A stretch of DNA of 64,000 nt from Candidatus Binatia bacterium (GTDB lineage Bacteria; Desulfobacterota; Binatia; UBA12015). Positions 42,696-51,190 of this stretch are shown here, piece after piece. The stretch's first letter is position 1; the number at the start of each line of letters is the position of its first letter. The notes under the pieces are model-generated. The model searched no databases, was not told where the DNA came from, and saw only the letters and a program-made list of their open reading frames with translations. A program made the translations under genes and the position numbers. Where the stretch lies: positions 18,850 through 82,849 of the forward strand of contig JAQWRY010000002.1 of NCBI GenBank assembly GCA_029243485.1, in the 5' to 3' direction.

Positions 42696-43877
42696 TCAGA
42701 AATTCTTGGGCAACCCGAGATGGCGCCTGGCGATGATGTTCTTTTGAATCTCCGACGAGCCACCGCCGATGGTCTCCACGACCGTCGCGCGATAGGCGCC
42801 TTCGAAGCGGCCGCGAATTGGACCTTCGTCCTGCCCTTCGCGGATCTGACCGGCGGCACCCTGGATGTCCAGCGCGTCCTTACAGACGCGCTGCGACAGG
42901 GCCGTGGCGAAGAGCTTGTACTGCGACGACTGGATCGTCGGCGGCTTCCCGCCCTTCCGCGCCGCACACACAAAGCGCACGCTGAGCCCCTTCGCGACAG
43001 CCTGATCGGTCACGATGCGCGCAATCAACCGGCGCACGTTCGGGTCGTCCTTGATCTGGCGATCGTCCCGCTTCGCTTCCTTCGCCCACTCGATGAGCAG
43101 CCGCGCACGCTCGGTGCTCGGCGAGAGCGTGAACATCGTGAAGCGCTCGAGATCGAGAGCTTCGGAGATGTACTGGAAGCCCATGCCCGGAGTTCCAACC
43201 ATGTACTCGTCGGGAACGAAGACGTCGTTGAAGAAGACTTGGTTCGTCGTGTCCTTGCCGATCGTGGGCAGACTCACGACTTCGAGGCCTTTGTCCTTCA
43301 TCGGAATCAGGAACAGACTGAGCCCGGTGTGCTTCGACGCGTCCTGATCGGTCCGTGCGCCGACCCAGTACCAATCGGCGAAGTGCGCCGAGGTGGTCCA
43401 GATCTTCTGACCGTTCAGGTTCCAGCCGCCCTCGACCTTGTCGGCCTTGAGCTGCATGTTCGCCGCGTCGGATCCGGCCTGCGGCTCGCTGTACCCGACC
43501 GCGAACTCGACCTCGGCATTCAGAATCTTGGGGAGGAACTCCTTCTTGAGGAAATCACTCCCGTGACGGATCAACGTCTTGCCTATGATCCCGACGCCCT
43601 TGCCGATCTGCGGCGCCGAGTGCTTCGCGAGTGCCTCGTTCAGGATGTACTCGTAAACGCCCTCGATCTCCTGACCGCCGTACTCCTTCGGCCACGACAT
43701 CCCGAGCCAACGCTGGGCAGCGAGCTTCTTCATGAACGCACGACGCTCCGGCGTGTCCGCGAGCTGCGTGAAGTTCTCCCGCGTCGGGTCCATCACGACC
43801 GGGTCGTGATTGTCGACCAACCACTTGTCGACCTTGTCGGCGAAAGCCTGTTCCTCAGGTGTAAAATCGAAGTCCAC
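42696..43877 (-). CDS. acyl-CoA dehydrogenase (FadE29/ChsE2-like)
   Basis: A 393-residue dehydrogenase, first structural gene of the operon. FDFTPEEQAFADKVDKWLVD, GYSEPQAGSDAANMQLKADK, GQKIWTTSAHFADWYWVGAR and the C-terminal VVETIGGGSSEIQKNIIARR are typical of FadE proteins acting on steroid side chains or isoprenoid acids. The Glu in GSSEIQ is a candidate base. Together with the following 372-residue partner it probably forms a heteromeric enzyme. The TetR gene lies 80 bp upstream on the same strand. Confidence 0.9.
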   Translation of the reverse strand: MDFDFTPEEQAFADKVDKWLVDNHDPVVMDPTRENFTQLADTPERRAFMKKLAAQRWLGMSWPKEYGGQEIEGVYEYILNEALAKHSAPQIGKGVGIIGKTLIRHGSDFLKKEFLPKILNAEVEFAVGYSEPQAGSDAANMQLKADKVEGGWNLNGQKIWTTSAHFADWYWVGARTDQDASKHTGLSLFLIPMKDKGLEVVSLPTIGKDTTNQVFFNDVFVPDEYMVGTPGMGFQYISEALDLERFTMFTLSPSTERARLLIEWAKEAKRDDRQIKDDPNVRRLIARIVTDQAVAKGLSVRFVCAARKGGKPPTIQSSQYKLFATALSQRVCKDALDIQGAAGQIREGQDEGPIRGRFEGAYRATVVETIGGGSSEIQKNIIARRHLGLPKNF

Positions 43878-43957
43878 GGTGCGCCCTCCTTGGTGAAGTG
43901 AAACGAGCGGGAATTGTCAGTCGAAGCGGGAAGCCCGCCTCGTAGTTCGTCAGTGCG

Positions 43958-44575
43958 TCAGCTCCGTGCCCGGATGCCATCGAGAAAGACGTCTCCGAGG
44001 CACTCGATCGCGCGTCGGCGGCCGCGACGAGGAGCGGCCGGGCCGAGGAGCGTTCCAAAAAAAGTCGTCGCGAAAAGGCCGGTGATCTCTTCTGCGGAGA
44101 GGTCCTTGCGAATCTCGCCGCGCTCCTGAAAGTGCGCCACCCAGCGAGTGATCGGCGCGAAGTACGGGTTCTCGTTCCAGTCGTATTCGGGCTGATTCCG
44201 GAAGGCCAAGGCGACCAACTCCCGCGCGCTCGTCGCGTTGCCCCGCGTCGAGAGGAGCGCATCGGTCACGAGACGGACGAGGTCCTTGGCCGAGCGCGGG
44301 CGCGGGAGCCCGTCGAGGCGGTCGCGAATCTGCTCTTCGACCGTGCCGCGGAAGGCATTGAGCAGGTCTTCCTTGTTCTGGAAGTGGAGATAGAAAGTGC
44401 CGCGCGCGACACCCGCGGCACGAACGATGTCCTCGACCTGCACGGCGTCGAAGCCCCGTTCCCGGAATTCGGCCAGAGCCGTGTCATATAGGCGCTGGCG
44501 CGTTTCCAGGCGCTGACGGTCCCGGGTGGTCATCCGGGCGGTTTCGGCGGCCGACATTCCCCCTTTTTCTGCCAA
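43958..44575 (-). CDS. TetR-family regulator heading the igr-like operon
   Basis: A 205-residue repressor. The DNA-binding region includes RLYDTALAEFRERGFDAVQV, VEDIVRAAGVARGTFYLHFQ and NKEDLLNAF. The start is either the TTG at 44575 (AGGA about 9 bp before it) or an in-frame ATG 18 bp further in. Transcription is towards the acyl-CoA dehydrogenase genes, 80 bp away. Upstream, the spacer to the DUF4920 gene has the repeats described at 44575-44605. It probably responds to an acyl-CoA intermediate, as KstR-type regulators do; this is inference. Confidence 0.88.
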   Translation of the reverse strand: MAEKGGMSAAETARMTTRDRQRLETRQRLYDTALAEFRERGFDAVQVEDIVRAAGVARGTFYLHFQNKEDLLNAFRGTVEEQIRDRLDGLPRPRSAKDLVRLVTDALLSTRGNATSARELVALAFRNQPEYDWNENPYFAPITRWVAHFQERGEIRKDLSAEEITGLFATTFFGTLLGPAAPRRGRRRAIECLGDVFLDGIRARS

Positions 44576-44605
44576 ATGACGTGTGTCCTGTCAATGACGC
44601 TTGTC
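44575..44605. promoter_or_regulatory. direct and inverted repeats upstream of tetR
   Basis: AATGACGTGTGTC (44575-44587) and AATGACGCTTGTC (44593-44605) are near-identical direct repeats 18 bp apart. Between them TGAC-gtgtgtcct-GTCA forms a short inverted repeat, and GTCAATGAC is palindromic. Position in the divergent spacer suits regulation by the TetR protein. Confidence 0.4.
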
Positions 44606-44702
44606 TATTGAATGGCGGAGCGTCAGTGAAAGCCTCCCTCCGCCCGCAGCAGCGCTTTCCCGGGAGTGCCCGAAGCAGATAGAACTCGTCTCGAGGAGAT
44701 CG

Positions 44703-45179
44703 ATGTCCATGAAGACTCTCACAGGGCTTTTCACGGCGACGCTTTTGACGGTGTTCGCGGTCGCAGCACCGGCTCAGGATTTCGGCGCGACGCTGCAGCT
44801 CGTCGACGAGACCCCCCTGCCGCAGGTCGTGCAGCAGGCGGCGGAGCTGGGGAAGAAACCGGTCCTGGTCCGCGGCACCGTCGCCGACGTCTGCCAACGC
44901 AAGGGCTGCTGGACGGTGCTGCAGAGCGGCGAAACCCATGTCCGGGTGCGCTTCAAGGACTACGGCTTCTTCGTGCCGACCGACTGCAGTGGTCGGCAGG
45001 CGCTCGTCGAAGGCGTGGTCGAGGTGAAAACGCTCTCCGAGGACATGGCTCGACACTACGAGGAAGAGGCTCGAAACGGCTCGCCCGGCGAGGTCGACGG
45101 CCCACGCCAGGAAGTCTCGATGATCGCAACCGGCGTCCGACTGCTGCCGATTCGTTACGAGGCGCCGGCCGCTCCCTGA
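44703..45179 (+). CDS. DUF4920 exported protein
   Basis: A 158-residue protein. The signal peptide is MKTLTGLFTATLLTVFAVAAPA. The mature core VRGTVADVCQRKGCWTVLQSG, VRVRFKDYGFFVPTD and GVVEVKTLSEDMARHY matches DUF4920. The conserved CxxxGCW pair of cysteines suggests metal or thiol chemistry in the periplasm. AGGAG is 6 bp before the ATG at 44703. It is followed by a copper-monooxygenase-like lipoprotein, which makes a copper-linked role plausible but unproven. Confidence 0.85.
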   Translation: MSMKTLTGLFTATLLTVFAVAAPAQDFGATLQLVDETPLPQVVQQAAELGKKPVLVRGTVADVCQRKGCWTVLQSGETHVRVRFKDYGFFVPTDCSGRQALVEGVVEVKTLSEDMARHYEEEARNGSPGEVDGPRQEVSMIATGVRLLPIRYEAPAAP

Positions 45180-45254
45180 AGTCCCGGCCCGGCTTCGGGC
45201 CTTGCTCGGAGCCCACCAGCTGTCATATCACCTCGGCTGGGCCCCCCGAGGCCC

Positions 45255-45265
45255 GGGGGGGGGGG
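45255..45265 (+). promoter_or_regulatory. G11 tract overlapping the ribosome-binding site
   Basis: An uninterrupted run of 11 Gs ends 3 bp before the ATG of the following lipoprotein gene and contains its only possible Shine-Dalgarno. Six Cs just upstream (45244-45249) can pair with it and hide the site. Length variation could alter translation. Confidence 0.5.
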
Positions 45266-45268
45266 AGA

Positions 45269-47029
45269 ATGTCGAAATTCACGAGTTCCGTCTTTGCCGT
45301 TTGCTTGACCCTGATCTTCGCCGCGTGCGGCAGCAGCGGTACGAGCCCCACCAGTACCAACAGTGCACCGGGCAGCGACCCGAGCGAGCCCCCCGTCGAT
45401 CCACCAACCGAGCCCACGGATCCGACCGCCCCCACCGACCCGGAGTGCGCCGACTCGTACGACAGCACCTTCGAGGCAATCCAGACGATCGTCTTCGAGC
45501 GCCGCGGGTGCGCGGCGGAAGTCTGTCACGGCAGCGCCGCCGCGGGCGGCCTCGATCTCTCGGCCGACGTCGCCTACGACAACCTCTACAACCAGACCGG
45601 TCAGATACGGAACATCCCGCTGGTCCAGCCGGGGCGCAACGACAACAGCCTTCTCTTCTTGAAGGTCGCGGCCGCGACGCTGCCCGACCGATTCGAGGTC
45701 CCGGGCGCCGCCATGCCAAACGGGCAAGCGCCACTGTCCAGCGAGGAGCTCGAGCTCCTACGGCTCTGGATCTACTCGGGTGCACCGCGCAACGGGGTAG
45801 TTGCGTCGACCGTCAGCCTGATCGACGGCTGCGTCGCCGACCCGACGCCGATCACGATCGACCCCCTGCCACCGCCGGCGCCCGAAGAAGGCATCCAGTT
45901 CGTCATGCCTCAGTTCAACCTCGAGGGCGGCTCGGAGACCGAGGTCTGCTTCGCCTCGTACTACGACTTCACCGACCGCGTCCCCGACGAGTTCAAAGAC
46001 CCGACCGGCACGATGTTCCGATACAAGGGTTTCGACATGCGGCAGGATCCGCAGAGTCACCACCTCATCCTGTACGCGCCCGCGGTTCCCGTCGATAAGG
46101 TGCACGACCCGGCCTACGGAGCGTGGACCTGCCGCGGCGGCGAACTGCATGGCGAGGTCTGCGAACCGACGGACCCCGAATCATGCGGAGACGGCCTGTG
46201 CGCAAGCGCGACGAAGACCGGCTCGTGTTTCGGCTTTGGCCCATCCGAATTCGGAGCCTCCGTCGACCCCACCGACGTCCAAGGTATCGGCGGCGCGCAG
46301 CGCGCGCAGCTGTTCACCGAGTTCGGCGAGGGCGTGTACGCCGAGATTCCCCTGAGTGGGCTCATCTACTGGAACTCGCACGCGTTCAATCTCACCGCGC
46401 AGGACCATGCGATGAACGCACGACTGAACTACCTCTTCGCGGACGAACAGAACTTCGTGTCGACCCCGATCCCGGTCGACTTCGGCAGCCTCTATCAAGC
46501 CGCCGGGACTCCCCCGTTCACCGAAGCGCGGTACTGCAACTCGCTCACCTTCGAGCCCGGCACCCGAATCACGGAGATCACGCAGCACACGCACCGCTTC
46601 GGCCGACACTTCGAGGCATGGCTTCCCGACGGAACGAAGTTCTATGAGAACTTCGTCTACAACGATCCGATCGTGGAGCATTTCACACCTCCCCTCGCCT
46701 TCGACGGAGAAGATCCGGCGGAGCGCACGATCAAATTCTGCGGCCTGTTCAACAACGGCGTCGCGAAAGACGGCTCCCCCGACACCGAGACAGTGACGCG
46801 AGCCTCGCGCACGCCGGAGAATCAGCTACGCGGCGGCGGCGCCTGCACTCCGGTCGCGTGCGCGGCCGGAAACATCGGCGCGGCCTGCGGCGGTGTGGGC
46901 GATGACACCAAGTGCGACTCGAGCCCCGGAGCCGGTGACGGTCACTGTGACGCGTGCGCGATCCAGGCGGGCGTCAGCACCGAGAACTCCATGTTCCTGC
47001 TGCTGGGACGAGTCTTCCAAGCGGACTGA
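45269..47029 (+). CDS. exported lipoprotein, copper type II ascorbate-dependent monooxygenase-like
   Basis: A 586-residue lipoprotein (leader ending LIFAACGSSG), then a Pro/Thr-rich linker. A cytochrome-like segment has C81-x4-C86-H87 (CAAEVCHG), not canonical CxxCH. The main domain has DPQSHHLILY with H264/H265 and ITQHTHRFGRHFEAW with H440/H442, the two copper-site patterns of peptidylglycine-hydroxylase-like monooxygenases. FCGLFNNGVA follows near the end. The C-terminus is Cys-rich. It probably sits outside the inner membrane and oxidises a small substrate using copper. The next gene overlaps by one base (TGATG). Confidence 0.75.
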   Translation: MSKFTSSVFAVCLTLIFAACGSSGTSPTSTNSAPGSDPSEPPVDPPTEPTDPTAPTDPECADSYDSTFEAIQTIVFERRGCAAEVCHGSAAAGGLDLSADVAYDNLYNQTGQIRNIPLVQPGRNDNSLLFLKVAAATLPDRFEVPGAAMPNGQAPLSSEELELLRLWIYSGAPRNGVVASTVSLIDGCVADPTPITIDPLPPPAPEEGIQFVMPQFNLEGGSETEVCFASYYDFTDRVPDEFKDPTGTMFRYKGFDMRQDPQSHHLILYAPAVPVDKVHDPAYGAWTCRGGELHGEVCEPTDPESCGDGLCASATKTGSCFGFGPSEFGASVDPTDVQGIGGAQRAQLFTEFGEGVYAEIPLSGLIYWNSHAFNLTAQDHAMNARLNYLFADEQNFVSTPIPVDFGSLYQAAGTPPFTEARYCNSLTFEPGTRITEITQHTHRFGRHFEAWLPDGTKFYENFVYNDPIVEHFTPPLAFDGEDPAERTIKFCGLFNNGVAKDGSPDTETVTRASRTPENQLRGGGACTPVACAAGNIGAACGGVGDDTKCDSSPGAGDGHCDACAIQAGVSTENSMFLLLGRVFQAD

Positions 47030-47724
47030 TGTCCGTGAACAAGCTCCTCCTTCACCTGACCGCACGCGGCGGGAAAAAGGACGAGCTCGTCTCCGCGTTG
47101 CCGGATCTTTCCCGGTCGCTGTGCGCCGGTCTTCCGAACGGGGCACGAGCGACGACCCTCGTCGCTCGCGACGACGACCCGATGCGAATGACCGGCACCG
47201 GGCGACCCACCCGGGCATTCGACGCAACCCTCGAGATCCGCCTGAGCGAGTCGGACGCGGGCAACAATCTCGCGCGCGCCGTTCGTGATCTGGGCCCCCG
47301 ATTGGAATCACGGATTCACGCGGACTCGAGCGCCATCCTCGTTGGCGAGAACAACGTGTTCGTCAGCTGCGACCCCACCCCGATTCGCTACCAGTACTGC
47401 ATGCGACGCCGGGCGGACTTCTCGCCCGCCGCGTATCTCGCGCGCTACGGCGAGGTCCACTCCGCCTTCGGGATCAAGACGAGGGGAATCGCGGGCTACA
47501 CACAGTTCCACGTCGACGCAGAGGCGAGCCGGCAGGCCGCCGAAGCAAGCGGGTTCGGAATCGGGGAGGTCAGCAGCGTCTCGGAGCTACACCTTCGCTC
47601 CCTCAAAGAGTTCTTTGTGGAGACGAACTGGAACCGCTCTCTCGGGGCGCAGGAGGACGAAGACCAGTTCGTCGACCGCGCGAACTCGATCATGTGGCTC
47701 TCGGACGCGGCGGCCCGGCTCTAG
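47029..47724 (+). CDS. EthD-domain protein, two-barrel
   Basis: A 231-residue protein. The C-terminal half has YQYCMRRRADFSPAAYLARYGEVHS leading into GIKTRGIAGYTQFHVD, an EthD/dimeric alpha-beta barrel. The N-terminal half (LLLHLTARGGKKDELVSALP, FDATLEIRLSES) looks like a second, diverged barrel, so the protein may be an internal pseudo-dimer. It is translationally coupled to the copper-oxygenase-like gene. EthD proteins often support an oxygenase; the exact role is unknown. Confidence 0.75.
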   Translation: MSVNKLLLHLTARGGKKDELVSALPDLSRSLCAGLPNGARATTLVARDDDPMRMTGTGRPTRAFDATLEIRLSESDAGNNLARAVRDLGPRLESRIHADSSAILVGENNVFVSCDPTPIRYQYCMRRRADFSPAAYLARYGEVHSAFGIKTRGIAGYTQFHVDAEASRQAAEASGFGIGEVSSVSELHLRSLKEFFVETNWNRSLGAQEDEDQFVDRANSIMWLSDAAARL

Positions 47725-47749
47725 CGAACCGCTCTTCCGATGGGCTCCG

Positions 47750-48607
47750 CTACAGCCCCTTGGGACGATTCACGAAGCGACGCGCGTCCGGAGAGAAGAA
47801 CCACCCACCGCCGGCCTTCGTGCCGCCGTCGACCGGCAGGTTGTGGCCGCTGATGAACGAGGACAGATCGCTCGCGAGAAAGAGCGCCGCGCGCGCCTGA
47901 TCTTCCGGCCAACCGAGTCGACCGACGGGTGCCCACGCCTCCCACAGCTCCTCACGGTCCTCGTAGCCCTTGATGTAGTCGACCTGCGGCGTCTGGGTGA
48001 GATCCGTCCCGATGCCGTTGGCCCGAATGCCCTTGCGTCCGTATGCGACGGCGAGAGACGTCGTGAAGTGCGCCACCGCCGCCTTCATCGCAGCGTAGAC
48101 CGGCTCTCCCGGAAAGCCGCGCATGCCCTCGACGGAGTGGACGTTCACGATCGCGCCGCCCCCACTCTCGATCATCGGATCGAGAAACGCCTGCGTGACG
48201 GCGAACACATGCAGCAGGTTGATCTCGTACATCGCCTGCCACGACTCCGCGTTCGAATCCTGGAACCGGACGAGCGGCCGGTAGTCACCGACGTTGTTCA
48301 CGAGCACGTCGACGCGACCGTGCTCGTCTAAAACGGCGGCTCGGAGCTTCGCCACATCCTCAGAGCGGCGCACGTCCACGATGTGCGCACGCGCCTTGCC
48401 GCCGGTCGCCTCGATGTCTCTCATTGCCGCCGCCGCGCGATCCGCGTCGATCTCGGCAATCTCTACGAGCGCGCCATGCTGGGCGAAGAGACGGGAGATT
48501 CCACCGCCGATTCCGTCGCCACCACCCGTGATGACGGAGACCTTGTCGGCAAGAAGCCGGTCCCACTTCTCGATGGGCGGAACGTTCGAAGGACGTTGCG
48601 TGCTCAC
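47750..48607 (-). CDS. short-chain dehydrogenase/reductase
   Basis: A 285-residue SDR. The cofactor loop is SVITGGGDGIGGGISRLF near residues 25-42; VDVLVNNVGDYRP follows. The catalytic Ser lies in VNVHSVEGMRG, with Y-x3-K in VYAAMKAAVAH. The C-terminal SGHNLPVDGGTKAGGGW is typical. It lies 12 bp downstream of the double CaiB gene in the same direction. A hydroxyacyl-CoA or steroid alcohol substrate is plausible but not shown. Confidence 0.9.
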   Translation of the reverse strand: MSTQRPSNVPPIEKWDRLLADKVSVITGGGDGIGGGISRLFAQHGALVEIAEIDADRAAAAMRDIEATGGKARAHIVDVRRSEDVAKLRAAVLDEHGRVDVLVNNVGDYRPLVRFQDSNAESWQAMYEINLLHVFAVTQAFLDPMIESGGGAIVNVHSVEGMRGFPGEPVYAAMKAAVAHFTTSLAVAYGRKGIRANGIGTDLTQTPQVDYIKGYEDREELWEAWAPVGRLGWPEDQARAALFLASDLSSFISGHNLPVDGGTKAGGGWFFSPDARRFVNRPKGL

Positions 48608-48619
48608 TGTACCTGCCTC

Positions 48620-51043
48620 CTACGCGACCGCGCCGGCTGCGATGAGTTCGGCCGCAGCTTCGGCGGCGAATCCCAGCGTCTCGGTGAGGATCTCAAAACT
48701 GTCAGCACCGAGGATCGGCGCCGGTCCACGCGGCCCGTTCTCGTATCCACTCACGCGGAACTGGTGGCCACTGTAAGGCACCCGCCCCATCTCGGCGTGC
48801 TCGTACTCCCGGTGGAAACCCCGATGCCGGAGCTGTGGGTCGACCATCAGATCGCTGCTCCGCTGCACGCGGCCCGCGGGCACGCCGGCAGCAAGGAGCC
48901 CATTCATGACCTCGTGGCCATCCCGCCCCTTCGTCCACCGCGCGATGTGATCATCGATCTCGTCGTGCGCAGCGAGACGCCCCGCCCCGTCGTTCAGGCT
49001 CGAGTCCATGGCCCAATCCGGATCCCCCAGAGTCGCACGCAGCAAACGCCACTGCGCATCGGTCTCGACCGCGATGGCGCACCACTGATCCTCACCGGCG
49101 CACGGGTAGACGCCCTGCGGTGCGGCATCCTTCGCCCGGTTTCCGTTGCGCGAGTACATCTCGCCGGTCGCCTGTCTGGACATCATCTCCGGCGCGAGGA
49201 ACTGAAGCGCGGCCTCCATCTGGCCCAGGTCGATGTATCGCCCCTCGCCGGTTCGTCGCTGATGGTCGATCGCCGCGAGCAAGGTCGCCGTGAGGAAGCG
49301 CGGCGCGACCGTGTCGGTGTAGGCATTCCACGGACCCGCCGGCGGGAGATCGGCCCATCCGGTGAGCTCGTAAAAGCCCGCAACGGCGGCGGCATGATAC
49401 CCGTAGCCGGCCATGTGCGCGCACGGCCCGCTCTGGCCCATCAGACACGTGCTGGCCATCACCACACCCGGGTTTGCAGCCCGAGCCTGTTCGTAGCCGA
49501 TGCCGAGGCGCGCCGCGGTGCCGGGAGTGAAGCTCTCCAGCACGACGTCCGCCCACTCGAGGAGCCTGCGACTCACCTGAGCCGCACTCTCGTTCTTCAG
49601 ATCCAGCGCGAGGCCTCGTTTCGAGGTGTTGAACTCACCGAAGAAGTGCGAGCGATTCCAGCCCGGCTTCCCGCCGATGAACGGACCGGCGGTTCGCAGA
49701 TCATCGGGCCGTGCTTGCGACTCGATGCGCACGACGTCGGCGCCGTGGTCGGCGAGATACTTCGCAGAGATCGGACCGACACCCACCCAGCTGAAGTCCG
49801 CAACCTTGAGCCCCTCGAGCGGAAGGGCACGCGGCTCGTTCACTTCGATTCGCGCTCGGGTTCGCGGCGAACGACTGAGCTCGGCGACGATCTCTTCCGT
49901 GTGCTCCCCGAGGAGGGGCGACGGTTGGCCCATCGACACCCCCGCGGTCTTCACGAACACACCAGGCACTTGCACTCCCTGGCCGGTGGGTAGCGTCCGC
50001 GGGACGAAGAACTGTCGGGCCTTCAGTTGATCGAAGTCGAGCAATTCATCGATGGTCTGCACCGGCGCCAGCGTCTGACCCATCTCGAGGCCGCGCCGAA
50101 ATAGCTCGTCCTTGTCGTGCGCCGCGTAGAACCGATCGAAGACGTCGTAGAGTTCCTCACGCGTGACGGCGAACTCACCGCCGCGAAACACGCGATAGTC
50201 CCAGGTGGACCAATCCTCGCGGTCTGCGAACTCCTGGTCGACGACGCCACTCTCGAGCATCCACGGCAGAAGACCGAGAAAGCCGACCGCACGGCGGAGA
50301 CTGACGATGTGGCCATCGCGAGAACGCTGAACCAAACGGAAGCCTACGGGACCGATCTGAAGGTTCGCCCCCTCGCGCTCGAAGTCCCTACCCTGGATTG
50401 CGTGCGCGACGGCCGCATTGAGCATCGTCCAGGTCATGGCGGTCTGCGCCGAAACGTCGACGAACACACCTTCGCCCGTCGTCCGCATTCGCGCATGGCC
50501 CAGGAGCGCCGCGACGGCAGCCTCGGCCCCGGCGTGTCGCCAGACCTGCGGAACGCTCAGACGAACGGGTGGCCGGCCGGGATCTCCCTGAACCGACATC
50601 GGTCCGCCGAGCGCCGCGATCGTGAGGTCGGCAGCCGGGTGGTCGGCGTACGGACCGTCGCTGCCGAACGGGGTCACGCGGACGTGCACGATCTGACGTT
50701 GGATCTTCCGGAGTTCGTCGTGGCCGAGACCGAGCCCGTCGAGCAGGCTCGGGGGGCCCGAATCCAAGACGAAGTCGCTGCCGCGGACCAGCTCGACGAA
50801 CGCTGCGCGGCCCTCGTCCGACTCGAGATCCAGCTCGACCGAACGCTTGCCGCGGTTGTAGGCGGCGAAGCTGAGGCTGCGCTCCGCCTCCGGGCCGTCC
50901 GCGAGGAACGGGCCCGTGCGGCGGGCGTCGCTACCGCCGAGCGGCTCGACCCGGATGACGTCGGCTCCGAGGTCGCCGAGGATCATGCCCGCGATCTGGC
51001 CGCGGACGTCGGTGAGGTCTAGGGCGCGGTAGGGGGAGAGCAT
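48620..51043 (-). CDS. tandem CaiB/BaiF CoA-transferase fusion
   Basis: An 807-residue protein made of two complete family III modules, against ~400 residues for the family. Module 1 spans ~1-400 with RALDLTDVRGQIAGMILGDL and nucleophile candidate D196 (GEGVFVDVSAQ). Module 2 spans ~412-807 with LEGLKVADFSWVGVGPISAK and GRYIDLGQMEAA. Both Asp residues are present, so both sites could be active, or one could be structural. Since the usual enzyme is an interlocked dimer, the fusion may form an intramolecular pair. It is followed by an SDR gene. Confidence 0.88.
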   Translation of the reverse strand: MLSPYRALDLTDVRGQIAGMILGDLGADVIRVEPLGGSDARRTGPFLADGPEAERSLSFAAYNRGKRSVELDLESDEGRAAFVELVRGSDFVLDSGPPSLLDGLGLGHDELRKIQRQIVHVRVTPFGSDGPYADHPAADLTIAALGGPMSVQGDPGRPPVRLSVPQVWRHAGAEAAVAALLGHARMRTTGEGVFVDVSAQTAMTWTMLNAAVAHAIQGRDFEREGANLQIGPVGFRLVQRSRDGHIVSLRRAVGFLGLLPWMLESGVVDQEFADREDWSTWDYRVFRGGEFAVTREELYDVFDRFYAAHDKDELFRRGLEMGQTLAPVQTIDELLDFDQLKARQFFVPRTLPTGQGVQVPGVFVKTAGVSMGQPSPLLGEHTEEIVAELSRSPRTRARIEVNEPRALPLEGLKVADFSWVGVGPISAKYLADHGADVVRIESQARPDDLRTAGPFIGGKPGWNRSHFFGEFNTSKRGLALDLKNESAAQVSRRLLEWADVVLESFTPGTAARLGIGYEQARAANPGVVMASTCLMGQSGPCAHMAGYGYHAAAVAGFYELTGWADLPPAGPWNAYTDTVAPRFLTATLLAAIDHQRRTGEGRYIDLGQMEAALQFLAPEMMSRQATGEMYSRNGNRAKDAAPQGVYPCAGEDQWCAIAVETDAQWRLLRATLGDPDWAMDSSLNDGAGRLAAHDEIDDHIARWTKGRDGHEVMNGLLAAGVPAGRVQRSSDLMVDPQLRHRGFHREYEHAEMGRVPYSGHQFRVSGYENGPRGPAPILGADSFEILTETLGFAAEAAAELIAAGAVA

Positions 51044-51104
51044 CGGGGTCTTCCTATATGGAAGCTGGGCCGAGCTCTATCAGGCTGACTCTAAGGGGCT
51101 AGTA

Positions 51105-51140
51105 GGAAGCGGGGCCACACTGAAATGTGTCCCCGCTTCC
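51105..51140. terminator. hairpin between TonB receptor and double CaiB genes
   Basis: GGAAGCGGGGCCACA pairs with TGTGTCCCCGCTTCC (one C/T mismatch) around a 6-bp loop, with a T5 run at 51149-51153 on the plus strand. On the minus strand it lies downstream of the receptor stop. It could be a terminator or a REP-like palindrome. A shorter near-palindrome (CCCCGCCAGCTGACGGGG) lies at 51163-51180. Confidence 0.5.
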
Positions 51141-51190
51141 CTCTTCGATTTTTCCCCTTTGCCCCCGCCAGCTGACGGGGAGGTTCGGGC

